Shown: positions 25,374 through 33,110 of the stretch, piece after piece
How positions within the stretch are numbered: position 1 is the stretch's first letter
How the letters are laid out: each line of letters starts with the position of its first letter
Assembly: GCA_029865465.1 (NCBI GenBank)
Contig: JAOUGW010000005.1
Span: 1 to 37,995, forward strand
Source of the DNA: Gammaproteobacteria bacterium
GTDB lineage: Bacteria > Pseudomonadota > Gammaproteobacteria > Steroidobacterales > Steroidobacteraceae
DNA: 37,995 nt
Direction of reading: 5' to 3'
The notes under the pieces: model-generated
What the model was told of the DNA's origin: nothing
Databases searched by the model: none
Seen by the model: only the letters and a program-made list of their open reading frames with translations
Position numbers and translations under genes: made by a program

Positions 25374-26228
25374 ATGGGACGCAGGCACAAGCGGCACGAG
25401 GAGCATCAGAACCACGAGGCATGGGCGATTCCCTATGGCGACCTCGTCACGCTGCTGCTGGCGTTCTTCGTGGTGATGTACGCCGTTTCGTCGCTGAACG
25501 AGGGCAAGTACCGCGTGCTGTCGGACGCGCTCACGGCCGCATTTCGCGGCGCGCCCCGCACGCCGGACCCGGTGCCGGTCGGCAACAAGCCGTCCGGGCG
25601 CGGTGGTCCGGCGCGCACGCCCGGGGCCATGCCCCGTTCGTTCAAGCATGCGACAGGACAGGAAGAACCGCCGCCGGATGCGGCGGCGAAGCTGCCAGGC
25701 AGCGGCGACCTCGAGCTGAACCGGATCGCCCGCGAGGTCGAGGAGGCGCTGACGGACCTCGTGGCAAAGGATCTCGTGACCGTGCGGCGGCAGCGCCAGT
25801 GGGTGGAGGTCGAGATCCGCACCGACATTCTCTTTGCCAGCGGTGATGCGCATGTCGCGCCCAAGGCGCGGCCGATCCTGACGCAGGTCGCAACCATCAT
25901 GCGCGGGCTGGCGAACCCGCTGCGCGTCGAGGGCCATACGGACAACGTGCCGATAAGGACCGCGGCGTACCCATCCAACTGGGAACTTTCAGCAGCGCGG
26001 GCCGCCAGCGTCGTCCATCTCTTCATGAACCTCGGGGTCGAGCCGCAACGCATGGAGATCAGCGGCTTCGGCGAGTACCGGCCCCGCGCCGAGAACACGA
26101 CTGCCGCGGGTCGCGACCAGAACCGCCGGGTACTGATCATCGTTCTCGATCCTTCGCTGCGCGAGCCAGGCACGACGCAGGCCACCGGCGCCGCAGGATC
26201 GGCCGCAGCGGGCGACGGGCGGCGCTGA
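25374..26228 (+). CDS. motD: Flagellar stator protein MotD (MotB family)
   Basis: The 284-residue protein anchors the stator to peptidoglycan. A short basic N-terminus rich in His/Arg/Glu precedes one transmembrane helix (about 21-40) with the proton-binding D23 ('AIPYGDLVTLLLAFFVVMYA'). A Pro/Gly/Ala linker (about 60-105) leads to an OmpA-like domain (about 150-258). That domain has 'VEGHTDNVPI', 'NWELSAARAASVV' and 'GFGEYRPRAENTTAAGRDQNRRVLI', the peptidoglycan-binding signature. All key residues are present. It follows motC by 12 bases. Confidence 0.94.
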   Translation: MGRRHKRHEEHQNHEAWAIPYGDLVTLLLAFFVVMYAVSSLNEGKYRVLSDALTAAFRGAPRTPDPVPVGNKPSGRGGPARTPGAMPRSFKHATGQEEPPPDAAAKLPGSGDLELNRIAREVEEALTDLVAKDLVTVRRQRQWVEVEIRTDILFASGDAHVAPKARPILTQVATIMRGLANPLRVEGHTDNVPIRTAAYPSNWELSAARAASVVHLFMNLGVEPQRMEISGFGEYRPRAENTTAAGRDQNRRVLIIVLDPSLREPGTTQATGAAGSAAAGDGRR

Positions 26229-26240
26229 GCGGAGGCCGGC

Positions 26241-26630
26241 ATGCAGTCAACCGACATCATGGTCATTGCGGGCGGCGCCGTACTGCTGGCGGCCATTGTT
26301 GCGCTCGCGGCGTGGATAGCGGTGCTCGCGCGACGCACGCGCCGCCTGGACGTGCTGGTGCGAACGGAACTGGCGCGCGCCCGGGAAGAACTGGCGCAGG
26401 TCTCGGCGCAGGGGTTGCGCATCGGGAACCAGCAGCATGCGATCGAGGGGCGGCTCAGGCAGATGGCGGAACGGCAGGGACGGCTGGAGCTGCGCGGTGA
26501 GGGGCGGCCCTTCGAGCAGGCGATCGAGATGCTGCGCGGCGGGGCAACGCGCATGGACCTGGTCACGCGGTTTGGCCTGAGTGACAGTGAGGTCGCGCTG
26601 CTCGTCCGGCTGCACGGCGACCGGGTCTAG
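26241..26630 (+). CDS. DUF2802 membrane-anchored protein
   Basis: This 129-residue protein has an N-terminal transmembrane helix (about 7-29), a charged coiled-coil segment (about 33-80) and a C-terminal helix-turn-helix-like region 'PFEQAIEMLRGGATRMDLVTRFGLSDSEVALLVRLHG'. That pattern is the DUF2802 domain, often found next to motCD/cheW in gammaproteobacterial flagellar loci. Its function is unknown. The C-terminal segment looks like the recognition part of a small DNA-binding fold but could also be a protein-binding motif. Its TAG stop overlaps the stop of the opposing lipid-kinase gene in a shared CTAG. Confidence 0.8.
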   Translation: MQSTDIMVIAGGAVLLAAIVALAAWIAVLARRTRRLDVLVRTELARAREELAQVSAQGLRIGNQQHAIEGRLRQMAERQGRLELRGEGRPFEQAIEMLRGGATRMDLVTRFGLSDSEVALLVRLHGDRV

Positions 26631-27574
26631 CCGCTGCGCCGCGCCTCGCCGACGACGACCCGCACGGCCTGTCGACGGATCGAGAACCGCGCCGGAGTCA
26701 TCCCCAGCAGCTGTCCGTCGGCCTGGACCATGACGGGCGGGCTGGCGTCTACGCACACTGCCGCGGCCCTCCAGTGGCGCACGACCGGATCCCCGAGGAT
26801 CGTTCCGCGATAGAGCTTGGCCAGTTTCATCAGCACCGCGCCCAGGGCGACTTCGCGGATCGCGATCACGTCGAACAACCCATCGTCCGGTTGCGCAGTC
26901 GGTGCCACGTGCATCCGGTTGCCGCAGTATTGCGCATTCGCCACGAAGGCCAGCAGCAGGCGATCTTCGACGACGGCCTGGTCCGTGGTGATGCGGAACG
27001 CGGGCGATCGATACGTCGCCAGGCCCCGCAGCGCGCCCCCCAGGTAGGCAAGCGCAGACGGAACCGGGCGCGGCAACCGTCCGATCACGTGAGCGTCGAA
27101 GCCTGCACCTGCGACGTTGATGAACCAGTGCCGACGGCGACTCGCGTCCGGCGCGGCTGGAAAGTCGATGACGCCGACGTCGTGCAGGATCGTGCGACTG
27201 CTGGCAATCGCCGCGGCAATGCGGCGTGGATCGCGCCGGATACCCAGCGACCGTGCCCAGTCATTGCCCGTGCCCAGGGGCACCGGGGCCAGGGTGACCA
27301 CATCGTCCGGGGCGAGGCCCGCATCCATGATCCCGTTGAGCACGTCATTGACGGAGCCGTCGCCGCCGGCGGCCAGCAACCGGCGCCGGCCCTCATGCGC
27401 CGCACGGCGGGCAATGTACTTGCCGTCCTGCTCACCCGACGTCTGCACGACGTCGAGCGCGACGCCGGCCGCGCGCAGGGCCCGCTCGATCGCCGGCCAG
27501 CCCGTCCGCGCCCGCGACCCGCCGGATGCAGGGTTGACGATGGCGAGCCAGGTGTCGGTGCGGTCGGCAGGCAT
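26627..27574 (-). CDS. YegS/DgkB-type lipid (diacylglycerol) kinase
   Basis: The 315-residue protein belongs to the DAGK catalytic family (YegS/BmrU/DgkB). These enzymes phosphorylate lipid substrates such as diacylglycerol at the inner membrane face. Visible motifs are 'AIVNPASGGSRART' (11-24), the nucleotide loop 'LLAAGGDGSVNDVLNGI' (GGDGS at 70-74) and 'PVPLGTGNDWARSLGI'. The C-terminal beta-sandwich has 'FVANAQYCGNRMHVAPTAQP' and 'DDGLFDVIAI'. The substrate cannot be deduced. It starts at ATG 27574; a longer open frame upstream is the shadow of the neighbouring gene. It is converging with motCD-DUF2802, and 23 bases separate it from the DUF4124 gene, with which it may be co-transcribed. 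Confidence 0.9.
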   Translation of the reverse strand: MPADRTDTWLAIVNPASGGSRARTGWPAIERALRAAGVALDVVQTSGEQDGKYIARRAAHEGRRRLLAAGGDGSVNDVLNGIMDAGLAPDDVVTLAPVPLGTGNDWARSLGIRRDPRRIAAAIASSRTILHDVGVIDFPAAPDASRRRHWFINVAGAGFDAHVIGRLPRPVPSALAYLGGALRGLATYRSPAFRITTDQAVVEDRLLLAFVANAQYCGNRMHVAPTAQPDDGLFDVIAIREVALGAVLMKLAKLYRGTILGDPVVRHWRAAAVCVDASPPVMVQADGQLLGMTPARFSIRRQAVRVVVGEARRSG

Positions 27575-27597
27575 TGCTGACCGGTGTCCCTGTCCGC

Positions 27598-28230
27598 CTA
27601 GCGGACCGGCGCCATGCAGTGAGACTCGATGAATTCCTGCTGCGTCTTGAGCTGGTCGCGCGTCGGCCGGCGGCCTGGCTCGAGCATGTCGGCGAGCTTG
27701 TTGCGCGCGTCGATGCAGGTGTCGCCCTTCGAGACGCGTAACCTGGCCGCCATGTCCTCCTGCTGGCGTCGCACGGCCGGATCCTTGCTGCAGTTCTGGT
27801 CTGCGGTCTGCTGCAACCGGTTGAACTCGGCAGGTTCGACGGCCTGGCCGTCTTTGGCCAGGCGATCGATCGACTCGAGCGCGACGACGCATTCGCGGTT
27901 GCGCAGCGACATCACCACATCGTTGCGACGCGCAACCTGCTCGGCACTGGCCGTCGTGACGCGGGTGCCGGCGGGTGCGTTGGCGGCGCCGTAGCCGGTA
28001 CGCGCCGACGACGAGGGCGCAGCCTTGCCGGTGCTCGCCAGCACGACGCGCTCGTACTTGGTGCCAGCAGGTGGCTTGGCGGACGAGAGGTGCGTGATGC
28101 CGGACGCGTCGACCCACCGGTACACGGCCGACGAGGCTGCTGCGCCCGCCGCGAAACCCAGCAGCAGCACCACCGCCACCGTGGCGCGGGCGGTGGTCAG
28201 CAGGGCGTCGGCAGCGAGGCGGTTCGGCAT
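27598..28230 (-). CDS. Secreted DUF4124-domain protein
   Basis: This 210-residue protein has an N-terminal signal sequence ('ATVAVVLLLGFAAGAAASSA', about 16-35). It is followed directly by the short DUF4124 motif 'VYRWVDASGITHLSSAKPPAG'. DUF4124 is a small beta-hairpin seen after signal peptides in many proteobacterial envelope proteins. The rest is helical and charged, with cysteines in 'NRECVVAL', 'DQNCSKD', 'GDTCIDAR' and 'ESHCMAPVR' that could form disulfides in the periplasm. The function is unknown. A TCGACT/TAGAAT promoter-like pair lies immediately upstream and would give an almost leaderless transcript. Confidence 0.8.
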   Translation of the reverse strand: MPNRLAADALLTTARATVAVVLLLGFAAGAAASSAVYRWVDASGITHLSSAKPPAGTKYERVVLASTGKAAPSSSARTGYGAANAPAGTRVTTASAEQVARRNDVVMSLRNRECVVALESIDRLAKDGQAVEPAEFNRLQQTADQNCSKDPAVRRQQEDMAARLRVSKGDTCIDARNKLADMLEPGRRPTRDQLKTQQEFIESHCMAPVR

Positions 28231-28237
28231 GGGCGCG

Positions 28238-28265
28238 ATTCTACGGCCGCGTCCGGTCCAGTCGA
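28238..28265 (-). promoter_or_regulatory. Candidate sigma70 promoter for the DUF4124/YegS pair
   Basis: Read on the minus strand, TCGACT (28265-28260) and TAGAAT (28243-28238) are separated by 16 bases. The -10 matches TATAAT at five of six positions and the -35 matches TTGACA at four. Transcription would begin about base 28231, next to the ATG at 28230, and no Shine-Dalgarno is visible. The match could be chance. Confidence 0.35.
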
Positions 28266-28327
28266 GTGACGTGCGTCATGATCCGGTGTCCTTTCCCTTG
28301 CGGGCCGATGGGTCAGGGAGCGGGCGG

Positions 28328-28344
28328 TCAGGCGTAGCGCCTGA
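28328..28344 (-). terminator. Hairpin spanning the korB stop codon
   Basis: TCAGGCG and CGCCTGA form a perfect 7-bp stem around a 3-base loop, and the right arm contains the korB TGA stop on the minus strand. No T tract follows, so this is not a classic intrinsic terminator. It could protect the 3' end of the transcript or assist termination. It marks the end of the redox operon. Confidence 0.35.
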
Positions 28345-29386
28345 GGATGCTCGCGAGTCCCGCCGCGCCCGGGTGCAGCTCCTCGTAGGGCACCTGGTTC
28401 AGCGGCACGTCGGTGGTCTGCAGCATCTCGTGCATGTCCGGATCGTGGCCCGGCGACAGGAAGATCAGCCCGGTGACGTGCTCGCCCTGGCGCAGCTTGG
28501 TGCGCAGGTATTCGAAGGCCTTGCCGCGGTGGTTCGGGTCGTAGTCCTTGTCGAGCTTGCGCAGGCGCAGCTGGCTGCCGTCGTGCATCTGCACCGGCAG
28601 CACCTCGCCTTCGCCATAGGACGCGGTGATTTCCTGGCGCGGCGGGATGTAATCCGTGTGCACGGCCTCGTGGTAATGCTCGCGCGTGAACTCGTAGCTC
28701 TTGGTCGAGCCGACGTGATCGTTGAACGTGACGCACGGCGAGATCACGTCGATCATCGCGAAACCCCTGTGCATCAGGCCCGCCTTGATCAGCGGCACCA
28801 GCTGCTCGCGATCGCCCGAGAAACTGCGCGCGATGAAGGTGCCGCCGAGGCTGAGCGCCGCCAGGCACGGATCGACGGGCGCCTGCTGGTTTTCCTCGCC
28901 CTTCTTCGACCTGGTGCCGATGTCGGCGGACGCCGAGAACTGCCCCTTGGTGAGGCCGTAGACGCCGTTGTTCTCGCAGATGTACAGCATGTTGACGTTG
29001 CGGCGGATCGCGTGCGCGAACTGCCCGAAGCCGATCGACAGCGAGTCGCCGTCGCCGGAAACGCCGATGTAGTGCAGGTTCCTGTTGGCGGCGTTCGCGC
29101 CCGCCGCGATCGACGGCATGCGGCCGTGCACGCCGTTGAAGCCGTGCGCGCCGCTGGCGAAATAGGCCGTGGTCTTCGACGAACAGCCGATGCCTGAGAG
29201 CTTCGCGAGCTGCTCGGGGCGCAAGCTCAGCTCCCAGATCGCCTGGGTGATCGAGGACGTGACCGAGTCGTGGCCGCAGCCCGCGCACAGCGTCGACATC
29301 GCGCCTTCGTAGTCGCGGCGCGTCAGGCCGAGCTCGTTCTTCGGCAGGTCCGGGTGGCGGACTTTCGGTTTGTTGATGAAGGACAT
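28328..29386 (-). CDS. korB: 2-oxoacid:ferredoxin oxidoreductase, beta subunit (KorB)
   Basis: The 352-residue catalytic subunit binds thiamine diphosphate and one 4Fe-4S cluster. With KorA it interconverts a 2-oxoacid (probably 2-oxoglutarate) and acyl-CoA plus CO2, passing electrons to ferredoxin. Cluster cysteines are C34 and C37 ('STLCAGCGHDS'), C68 ('GIGCSSKT') and C218 ('ISPCVTFND'). The thiamine motif is 'GDGDSLSIGFGQFAHAIRRN' with 'CENNGVYGLTKGQ' (GDGD 111-114, NN 139-140). 2-oxoglutarate is inferred from family resemblance, not proven. No Shine-Dalgarno precedes the ATG: the leader there is C-rich because of an inserted G/C repeat. It is the last gene of the operon. Confidence 0.9.
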   Translation of the reverse strand: MSFINKPKVRHPDLPKNELGLTRRDYEGAMSTLCAGCGHDSVTSSITQAIWELSLRPEQLAKLSGIGCSSKTTAYFASGAHGFNGVHGRMPSIAAGANAANRNLHYIGVSGDGDSLSIGFGQFAHAIRRNVNMLYICENNGVYGLTKGQFSASADIGTRSKKGEENQQAPVDPCLAALSLGGTFIARSFSGDREQLVPLIKAGLMHRGFAMIDVISPCVTFNDHVGSTKSYEFTREHYHEAVHTDYIPPRQEITASYGEGEVLPVQMHDGSQLRLRKLDKDYDPNHRGKAFEYLRTKLRQGEHVTGLIFLSPGHDPDMHEMLQTTDVPLNQVPYEELHPGAAGLASILRRYA

Positions 29387-29484
29387 TGTCGGGGGATAGG
29401 GGTTGGGGGTTAGGGGTTAGTCGCAGTAGCAGCGCTAAGGTCGATTTCGGTGGTCACTAGTCACTGGGCACTAGTCACTGGGCG
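29387..29484 (+). repeat. korA-korB spacer: telomere-like G-tracts and a 14-bp tandem repeat
   Basis: The 98-base spacer has two unusual parts. At 29391-29416 the + strand has four G-runs (5, 4, 5, 4) separated by ATA, TT and TTA, then GGTTAG-like sequence: an intramolecular G-quadruplex candidate on the template strand of korB. At 29455-29482 CACTAGTCACTGGG is present twice in perfect tandem. Such repeats are known between genes in some high-GC gammaproteobacteria (from memory). The spacer carries no gene, and it replaces the expected ribosome binding site of korB. Confidence 0.8.
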
Positions 29485-31326
29485 CTACTTCGCGGCAGCG
29501 AGGCTCGCGCGCCGCGCGTCGCCCAGCTCGGCGATCACGGCTTCGACGATTTCCTTCGAGGTCATTGGCAGGCCGCTGTAGTGCAGGATGGAGTGCAGCT
29601 TCGACTTCGGCACGTCCGTTTCGAGCGTCAGCAACGAGCGCAGCTGCGCGTCGCGGTTCTGTTCGACCACGAAGATCTTCTGGTGCGACGCCATGAAGGC
29701 CTCGACTTCCTTCGTGAACGGGAATGCCTTGATGCGCATGTAGTCGATCGGGATGCCGCGTTTCGCGAGGATATCGCGCGCCTCGTTCACGGCGCCACGG
29801 CTGCTGCCGACGGCGACGAGGCCGATGTCGCTGGTGCCGGTCGCTTCGATGACCGGCGGGGGCACGAGCGTCTTCGCCTGCTTGAACTTGCGCAGCAGGC
29901 GCTCCATGACCACCTGGTATTCGGCCGAATCCTCGGTGTAACCGCCGTACTGGTTGTGACCCGAGCCGCGCGTGAAATAGGCGCCTTTGGGCGAAACGCC
30001 CGGCAGCGTCCGGGCCGGGATGCCGTCGTCGTCCTTGTCCAGGTAGCGGTGGAACTTGGGCAGCGCCTCGATCTCTTCCTGCGTCAGCACCTTGCCGCGG
30101 TCCGGACGGTACGCGTCGTCCCACTTGAGTTCGGGGCACATCCAGTCGTTCATGCCGATGTCGAGGTCCGACAGCACGAAGACCGGGGTCTGCAGCCGCT
30201 CAGCGAGGTCGAATGCCTGCACCATCATGTAGAAGCATTCTTCCGGATTCGACGGGAACAGCAGCACGTGCTTGGTGTCGCCGTGCGACGCGTACGCGCA
30301 CAGCAGGATGTCGCACTGCTGCGTGCGCGTCGGCATGCCCGTGGACGGGCCGACGCGCTGCACGTCGACGATGACGGCTGGAACCTCGGCGTAATAGGCG
30401 AGTCCGATGAACTCGCTCATCAGCGAGATGCCGGGTCCGCTCGTCGCGGTGAACGCCCGCGCGCCGTTCCAGTTGGCGCCGAGCACCATGCCGATCGCAG
30501 CGAGCTCGTCCTCGGCCTGGATCACGGCGTAGCGGCCCTTGCCGGTCGCGGGATCGACGCGCAGCTTCGAGCAGAACGACTTGAATGCGTCCATCAGCGA
30601 CGTCGACGGCGTGATCGGGTACCACGGCCCGACCGTGGCGCCGGCATACACCGCGCCGAGGCCGGCGGCCGTGTTGCCGTCGATCATGACGTGGCCCCTG
30701 GTCTTGTCCATGCGCTGGATGCGCAGGGGCAGCGGGCAGGGCAGGTGCTGCTTCGCGTAGTCGTAACCGAGCTGCACGGCCTTCATGTTGGCCTCGACCA
30801 GCGCCGGCTTCTTCGCGTAGCTCTCGTTCAGCAGCTGGCGGATGACTTCGACGTCGATCTCGAGCAGGGCGGCGAGCAGGCCGAGGTACACGACGTTCTT
30901 CATCAGGATGCGGTTGCGCACGCCGACGAAATTCTCGTTGCACATCTTCGCGAGCGGCGCGCCCAGGATCGTGATGTCGTCGCGCGCGAGCACGGCGGAG
31001 CGGGGCCACGTCGAGTCGTAGATCAGGAAGCCGCCGGGGCTGACTTCGCGCACGTCCTTCTGGTACGTCTCGGCATTCATCGCGATCATGAGGTCGACGC
31101 GGCCGGAGCGGGCGACGTACGCGTCCCTGGTGACGCGGATTTCATACCAGGTGGGCAGGCCCTGGATGTTGGACGGGAAGTAGTTCTTGCCCATGACGGG
31201 GACGCCCATCCGGAAGATGGACTTCATCAGCATCGTGTTGGCACTGGCCGAGCCAGTGCCGTTCACGTTGCCGAGCTTGATGACGAAGTCGTTTACGCGG
31301 TCTTGCGTTGCTGGGGACTGGGCCAT
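29485..31326 (-). CDS. korA: 2-oxoacid:ferredoxin oxidoreductase, gamma-alpha fused subunit (KorA)
   Basis: This 613-residue protein is a natural fusion. The gamma domain is at about 10-190 ('DFVIKLGNVNGTGSASANTM' onward). The alpha (PFOR N-terminal) domain starts around 'DGNTAAGLGAVYAGATVGPW' and 'YPITPSTSLMD', with 'ISLMSEFIGLAYYAEVPAVI' and 'VQRVGPSTGMPTRTQQ' further on. The latter motifs are typical of 2-oxoacid:acceptor oxidoreductases of the KorA/VorA type. The protein has no ferredoxin cluster of its own; KorB and the upstream flavoprotein provide those. The ATG at 31326 overlaps the flavoprotein gene by 34 bases. The much longer open frame upstream is the shadow of that gene. Confidence 0.92.
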   Translation of the reverse strand: MAQSPATQDRVNDFVIKLGNVNGTGSASANTMLMKSIFRMGVPVMGKNYFPSNIQGLPTWYEIRVTRDAYVARSGRVDLMIAMNAETYQKDVREVSPGGFLIYDSTWPRSAVLARDDITILGAPLAKMCNENFVGVRNRILMKNVVYLGLLAALLEIDVEVIRQLLNESYAKKPALVEANMKAVQLGYDYAKQHLPCPLPLRIQRMDKTRGHVMIDGNTAAGLGAVYAGATVGPWYPITPSTSLMDAFKSFCSKLRVDPATGKGRYAVIQAEDELAAIGMVLGANWNGARAFTATSGPGISLMSEFIGLAYYAEVPAVIVDVQRVGPSTGMPTRTQQCDILLCAYASHGDTKHVLLFPSNPEECFYMMVQAFDLAERLQTPVFVLSDLDIGMNDWMCPELKWDDAYRPDRGKVLTQEEIEALPKFHRYLDKDDDGIPARTLPGVSPKGAYFTRGSGHNQYGGYTEDSAEYQVVMERLLRKFKQAKTLVPPPVIEATGTSDIGLVAVGSSRGAVNEARDILAKRGIPIDYMRIKAFPFTKEVEAFMASHQKIFVVEQNRDAQLRSLLTLETDVPKSKLHSILHYSGLPMTSKEIVEAVIAELGDARRASLAAAK

Positions 31327-33110
31327 TGGTGGTCGTTCGCGTGGGGCAGGTTGATCTTCGACTTCTGCATGTCCCAGGCCGCCGTCGGGCAGCGCTCGGC
31401 GCAGAGTCCGCAGTGCACGCAGAGGTCCTCGTCCTTGACCATGACGCGGGCCGTGTGCTTCAGCGGCACGGAGACGAAGAGCGGCTGGTGCGGGTGCTTG
31501 CGCGGCGCCTTGAGGCGCTGTGCCAGCTCGGCTTCCTCGCCGTTGCGGGTGATCGTGAGGCAGTCGGTCGGGCAGATGTCGATGCAGGCGTCGCACTCGA
31601 TGCAGGCCTTGGCCTCGAACACCGTCTGGATGTCGCAGTTGAGGCAGCGCTCGACTTCCTTCGCCGTCTGTTCGGCGTCGAAGCCCAGCTCGACCTCGAT
31701 GCTGATCTTCTTGAAGCGCTCGACCAGGCTCACGTGCGGCACGAGCCGGCGCTCGACCGGGTTGTAGTCGTTCTTGTACGACCACTCGTGCAGGCCCATC
31801 TTGCGCGAGGACAGGTTCAGCGTGGGCGGCAGGCGGTTGGTCACGGCCTGGCCCATGCAGTGATTGTGGATCGAGATGGCGGCCTGGTGCCCGTGCTCGA
31901 CGGCCCAGATGATGTTCTTGGGGCCGAACGCCGCGTCGCCGCCGAAGAACACCCCGGGGCGCGTCGACTGGTGAGTCTGCACGTCGACGACCGGCACGTG
32001 CCACTTGTCGAACTCGATGCCGAGGTCGCTCTCGATCCAGGGGAACGCGTTCTCCTGGCCGATCGCGAGGATCACGTCGTCGGCGGCGATGAACGTCTCG
32101 CCCGTGACGCGCTCGGCCGTGATGCGGCCGCTGGCGTCGAAGTCGTATTCCATCTGCTCGAACAGCAGCCCCGAGAGCCTGCCGTGCTCGACCACGAACG
32201 CCTTCGGCGAATGGTTGACGACGATCTCGACGTTTTCGCTCTCGGCGTCCTCGAGTTCCCACTCCGAGGCCTTGAAGAACTGGCGCGGCTTGCGCGCCAT
32301 GACTTTCACGTTCTTCGCGCCGAGACGCAGCGACGAGCGGCAGCAGTCCATCGCCGTGTTGCCGACACCGATGATCAGCACTTTCTCGCCGATCTTGTCG
32401 AGGTGCTTGAACGCCACCGACTCGAGCCAGTTGATGCCGATGTGGATGTTGGCACCGCCCTCGCTGCGGCCGGGCAGTTTCAGCTCCTTGCCCTTGGGCG
32501 CGCCGCTGCCGACGAACACCGCGTCGAAACCGCCGGTCTCGAGCAGCTTGCGCATGCTGTCGATGCGCGAGTTGTAGCGGATCTGCGCGCCCATCTGCTC
32601 GATGTAGCCGATTTCCTCGGCCAGCACCGTTTCCGGCAGGCGGAACGCGGGGATGTTCGTGCGCATCAGGCCGCCCGGCTTGTCCCACTGCTCGAAGACC
32701 ACGACTTCGTAGCCGAGCGGCAGCAGGTCGTTGGCGACCGTGAGCGACGCGGGACCCGCGCCGATGCAGGCGACCTTCCTGCCGTTCTTCTGCGCGGGAA
32801 TCACCGGCAACCGGGACGAGATGTCGTCCTTGTGGTCGGCGGCGACGCGCTTGAGGCGGCAGATCGCGACCGGCTTGTCCTCGACCCGCCCGCGCCGGCA
32901 GGCCGGCTCGCAGGGGCGGTCGCACACGCGGCCCAGGATGCCCGGGAACACGTTCGATTCGCGGTTGACGACGTAGGCGTCGGAGAACTGCCCGAGCGCG
33001 ATCAGGCGGATGTACTCGGGGACGTCGGTGTGGGCCGGGCAGGCCCACTGGCAATCCACCACCCGGTGAAAGTAGTCCGGATTGGAGGTATCGGTCGGCG
33101 GGACGGTCAC
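31293..33110 (-). CDS. GltD-like FAD/NAD(P)-dependent oxidoreductase fused to two 4Fe-4S ferredoxin domains
   Basis: The protein is about 605 residues. The N-terminal Fer4_20 cysteines are C20, C24, C63, C67 and C71 ('VVDCQWACPAHTDVPEYI', 'GRVCDRPCEPACRRG'). The FAD fold follows ('KVACIGAGPASLTVANDL'), then an NAD(P) fold ('KVLIIGVGNTAMDCCRSSLR') and a second FAD motif ('GVFFGGDAAFGPKNIIWAVE'). Two C-terminal clusters are CIECDACIDICP and CVHCGLCAERCP. The gene lies directly upstream of korAB, so it probably moves electrons between NAD(P)H and the ferredoxin clusters. The start is uncertain: GTG 33110 (preceded by CAGGG) fits the conserved N-terminus best; ATG 33200 or 33176 would add an atypical basic stretch. 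Confidence 0.85.
   Translation of the reverse strand: MTVPPTDTSNPDYFHRVVDCQWACPAHTDVPEYIRLIALGQFSDAYVVNRESNVFPGILGRVCDRPCEPACRRGRVEDKPVAICRLKRVAADHKDDISSRLPVIPAQKNGRKVACIGAGPASLTVANDLLPLGYEVVVFEQWDKPGGLMRTNIPAFRLPETVLAEEIGYIEQMGAQIRYNSRIDSMRKLLETGGFDAVFVGSGAPKGKELKLPGRSEGGANIHIGINWLESVAFKHLDKIGEKVLIIGVGNTAMDCCRSSLRLGAKNVKVMARKPRQFFKASEWELEDAESENVEIVVNHSPKAFVVEHGRLSGLLFEQMEYDFDASGRITAERVTGETFIAADDVILAIGQENAFPWIESDLGIEFDKWHVPVVDVQTHQSTRPGVFFGGDAAFGPKNIIWAVEHGHQAAISIHNHCMGQAVTNRLPPTLNLSSRKMGLHEWSYKNDYNPVERRLVPHVSLVERFKKISIEVELGFDAEQTAKEVERCLNCDIQTVFEAKACIECDACIDICPTDCLTITRNGEEAELAQRLKAPRKHPHQPLFVSVPLKHTARVMVKDEDLCVHCGLCAERCPTAAWDMQKSKINLPHANDHQWPSPQQRKTA

Noticed and set aside
27575-28117. Longer N-terminal extension of the lipid kinase frame
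   Set aside because: The extension reads through the DUF4124 gene in another frame and is low in complexity; the conserved kinase start fits ATG 27574.
28241-28279. 12-residue open frame upstream of the DUF4124 gene (minus strand) with an AAGGA nearby
   Set aside because: It is too short to distinguish from chance and shows no leader-peptide pattern.
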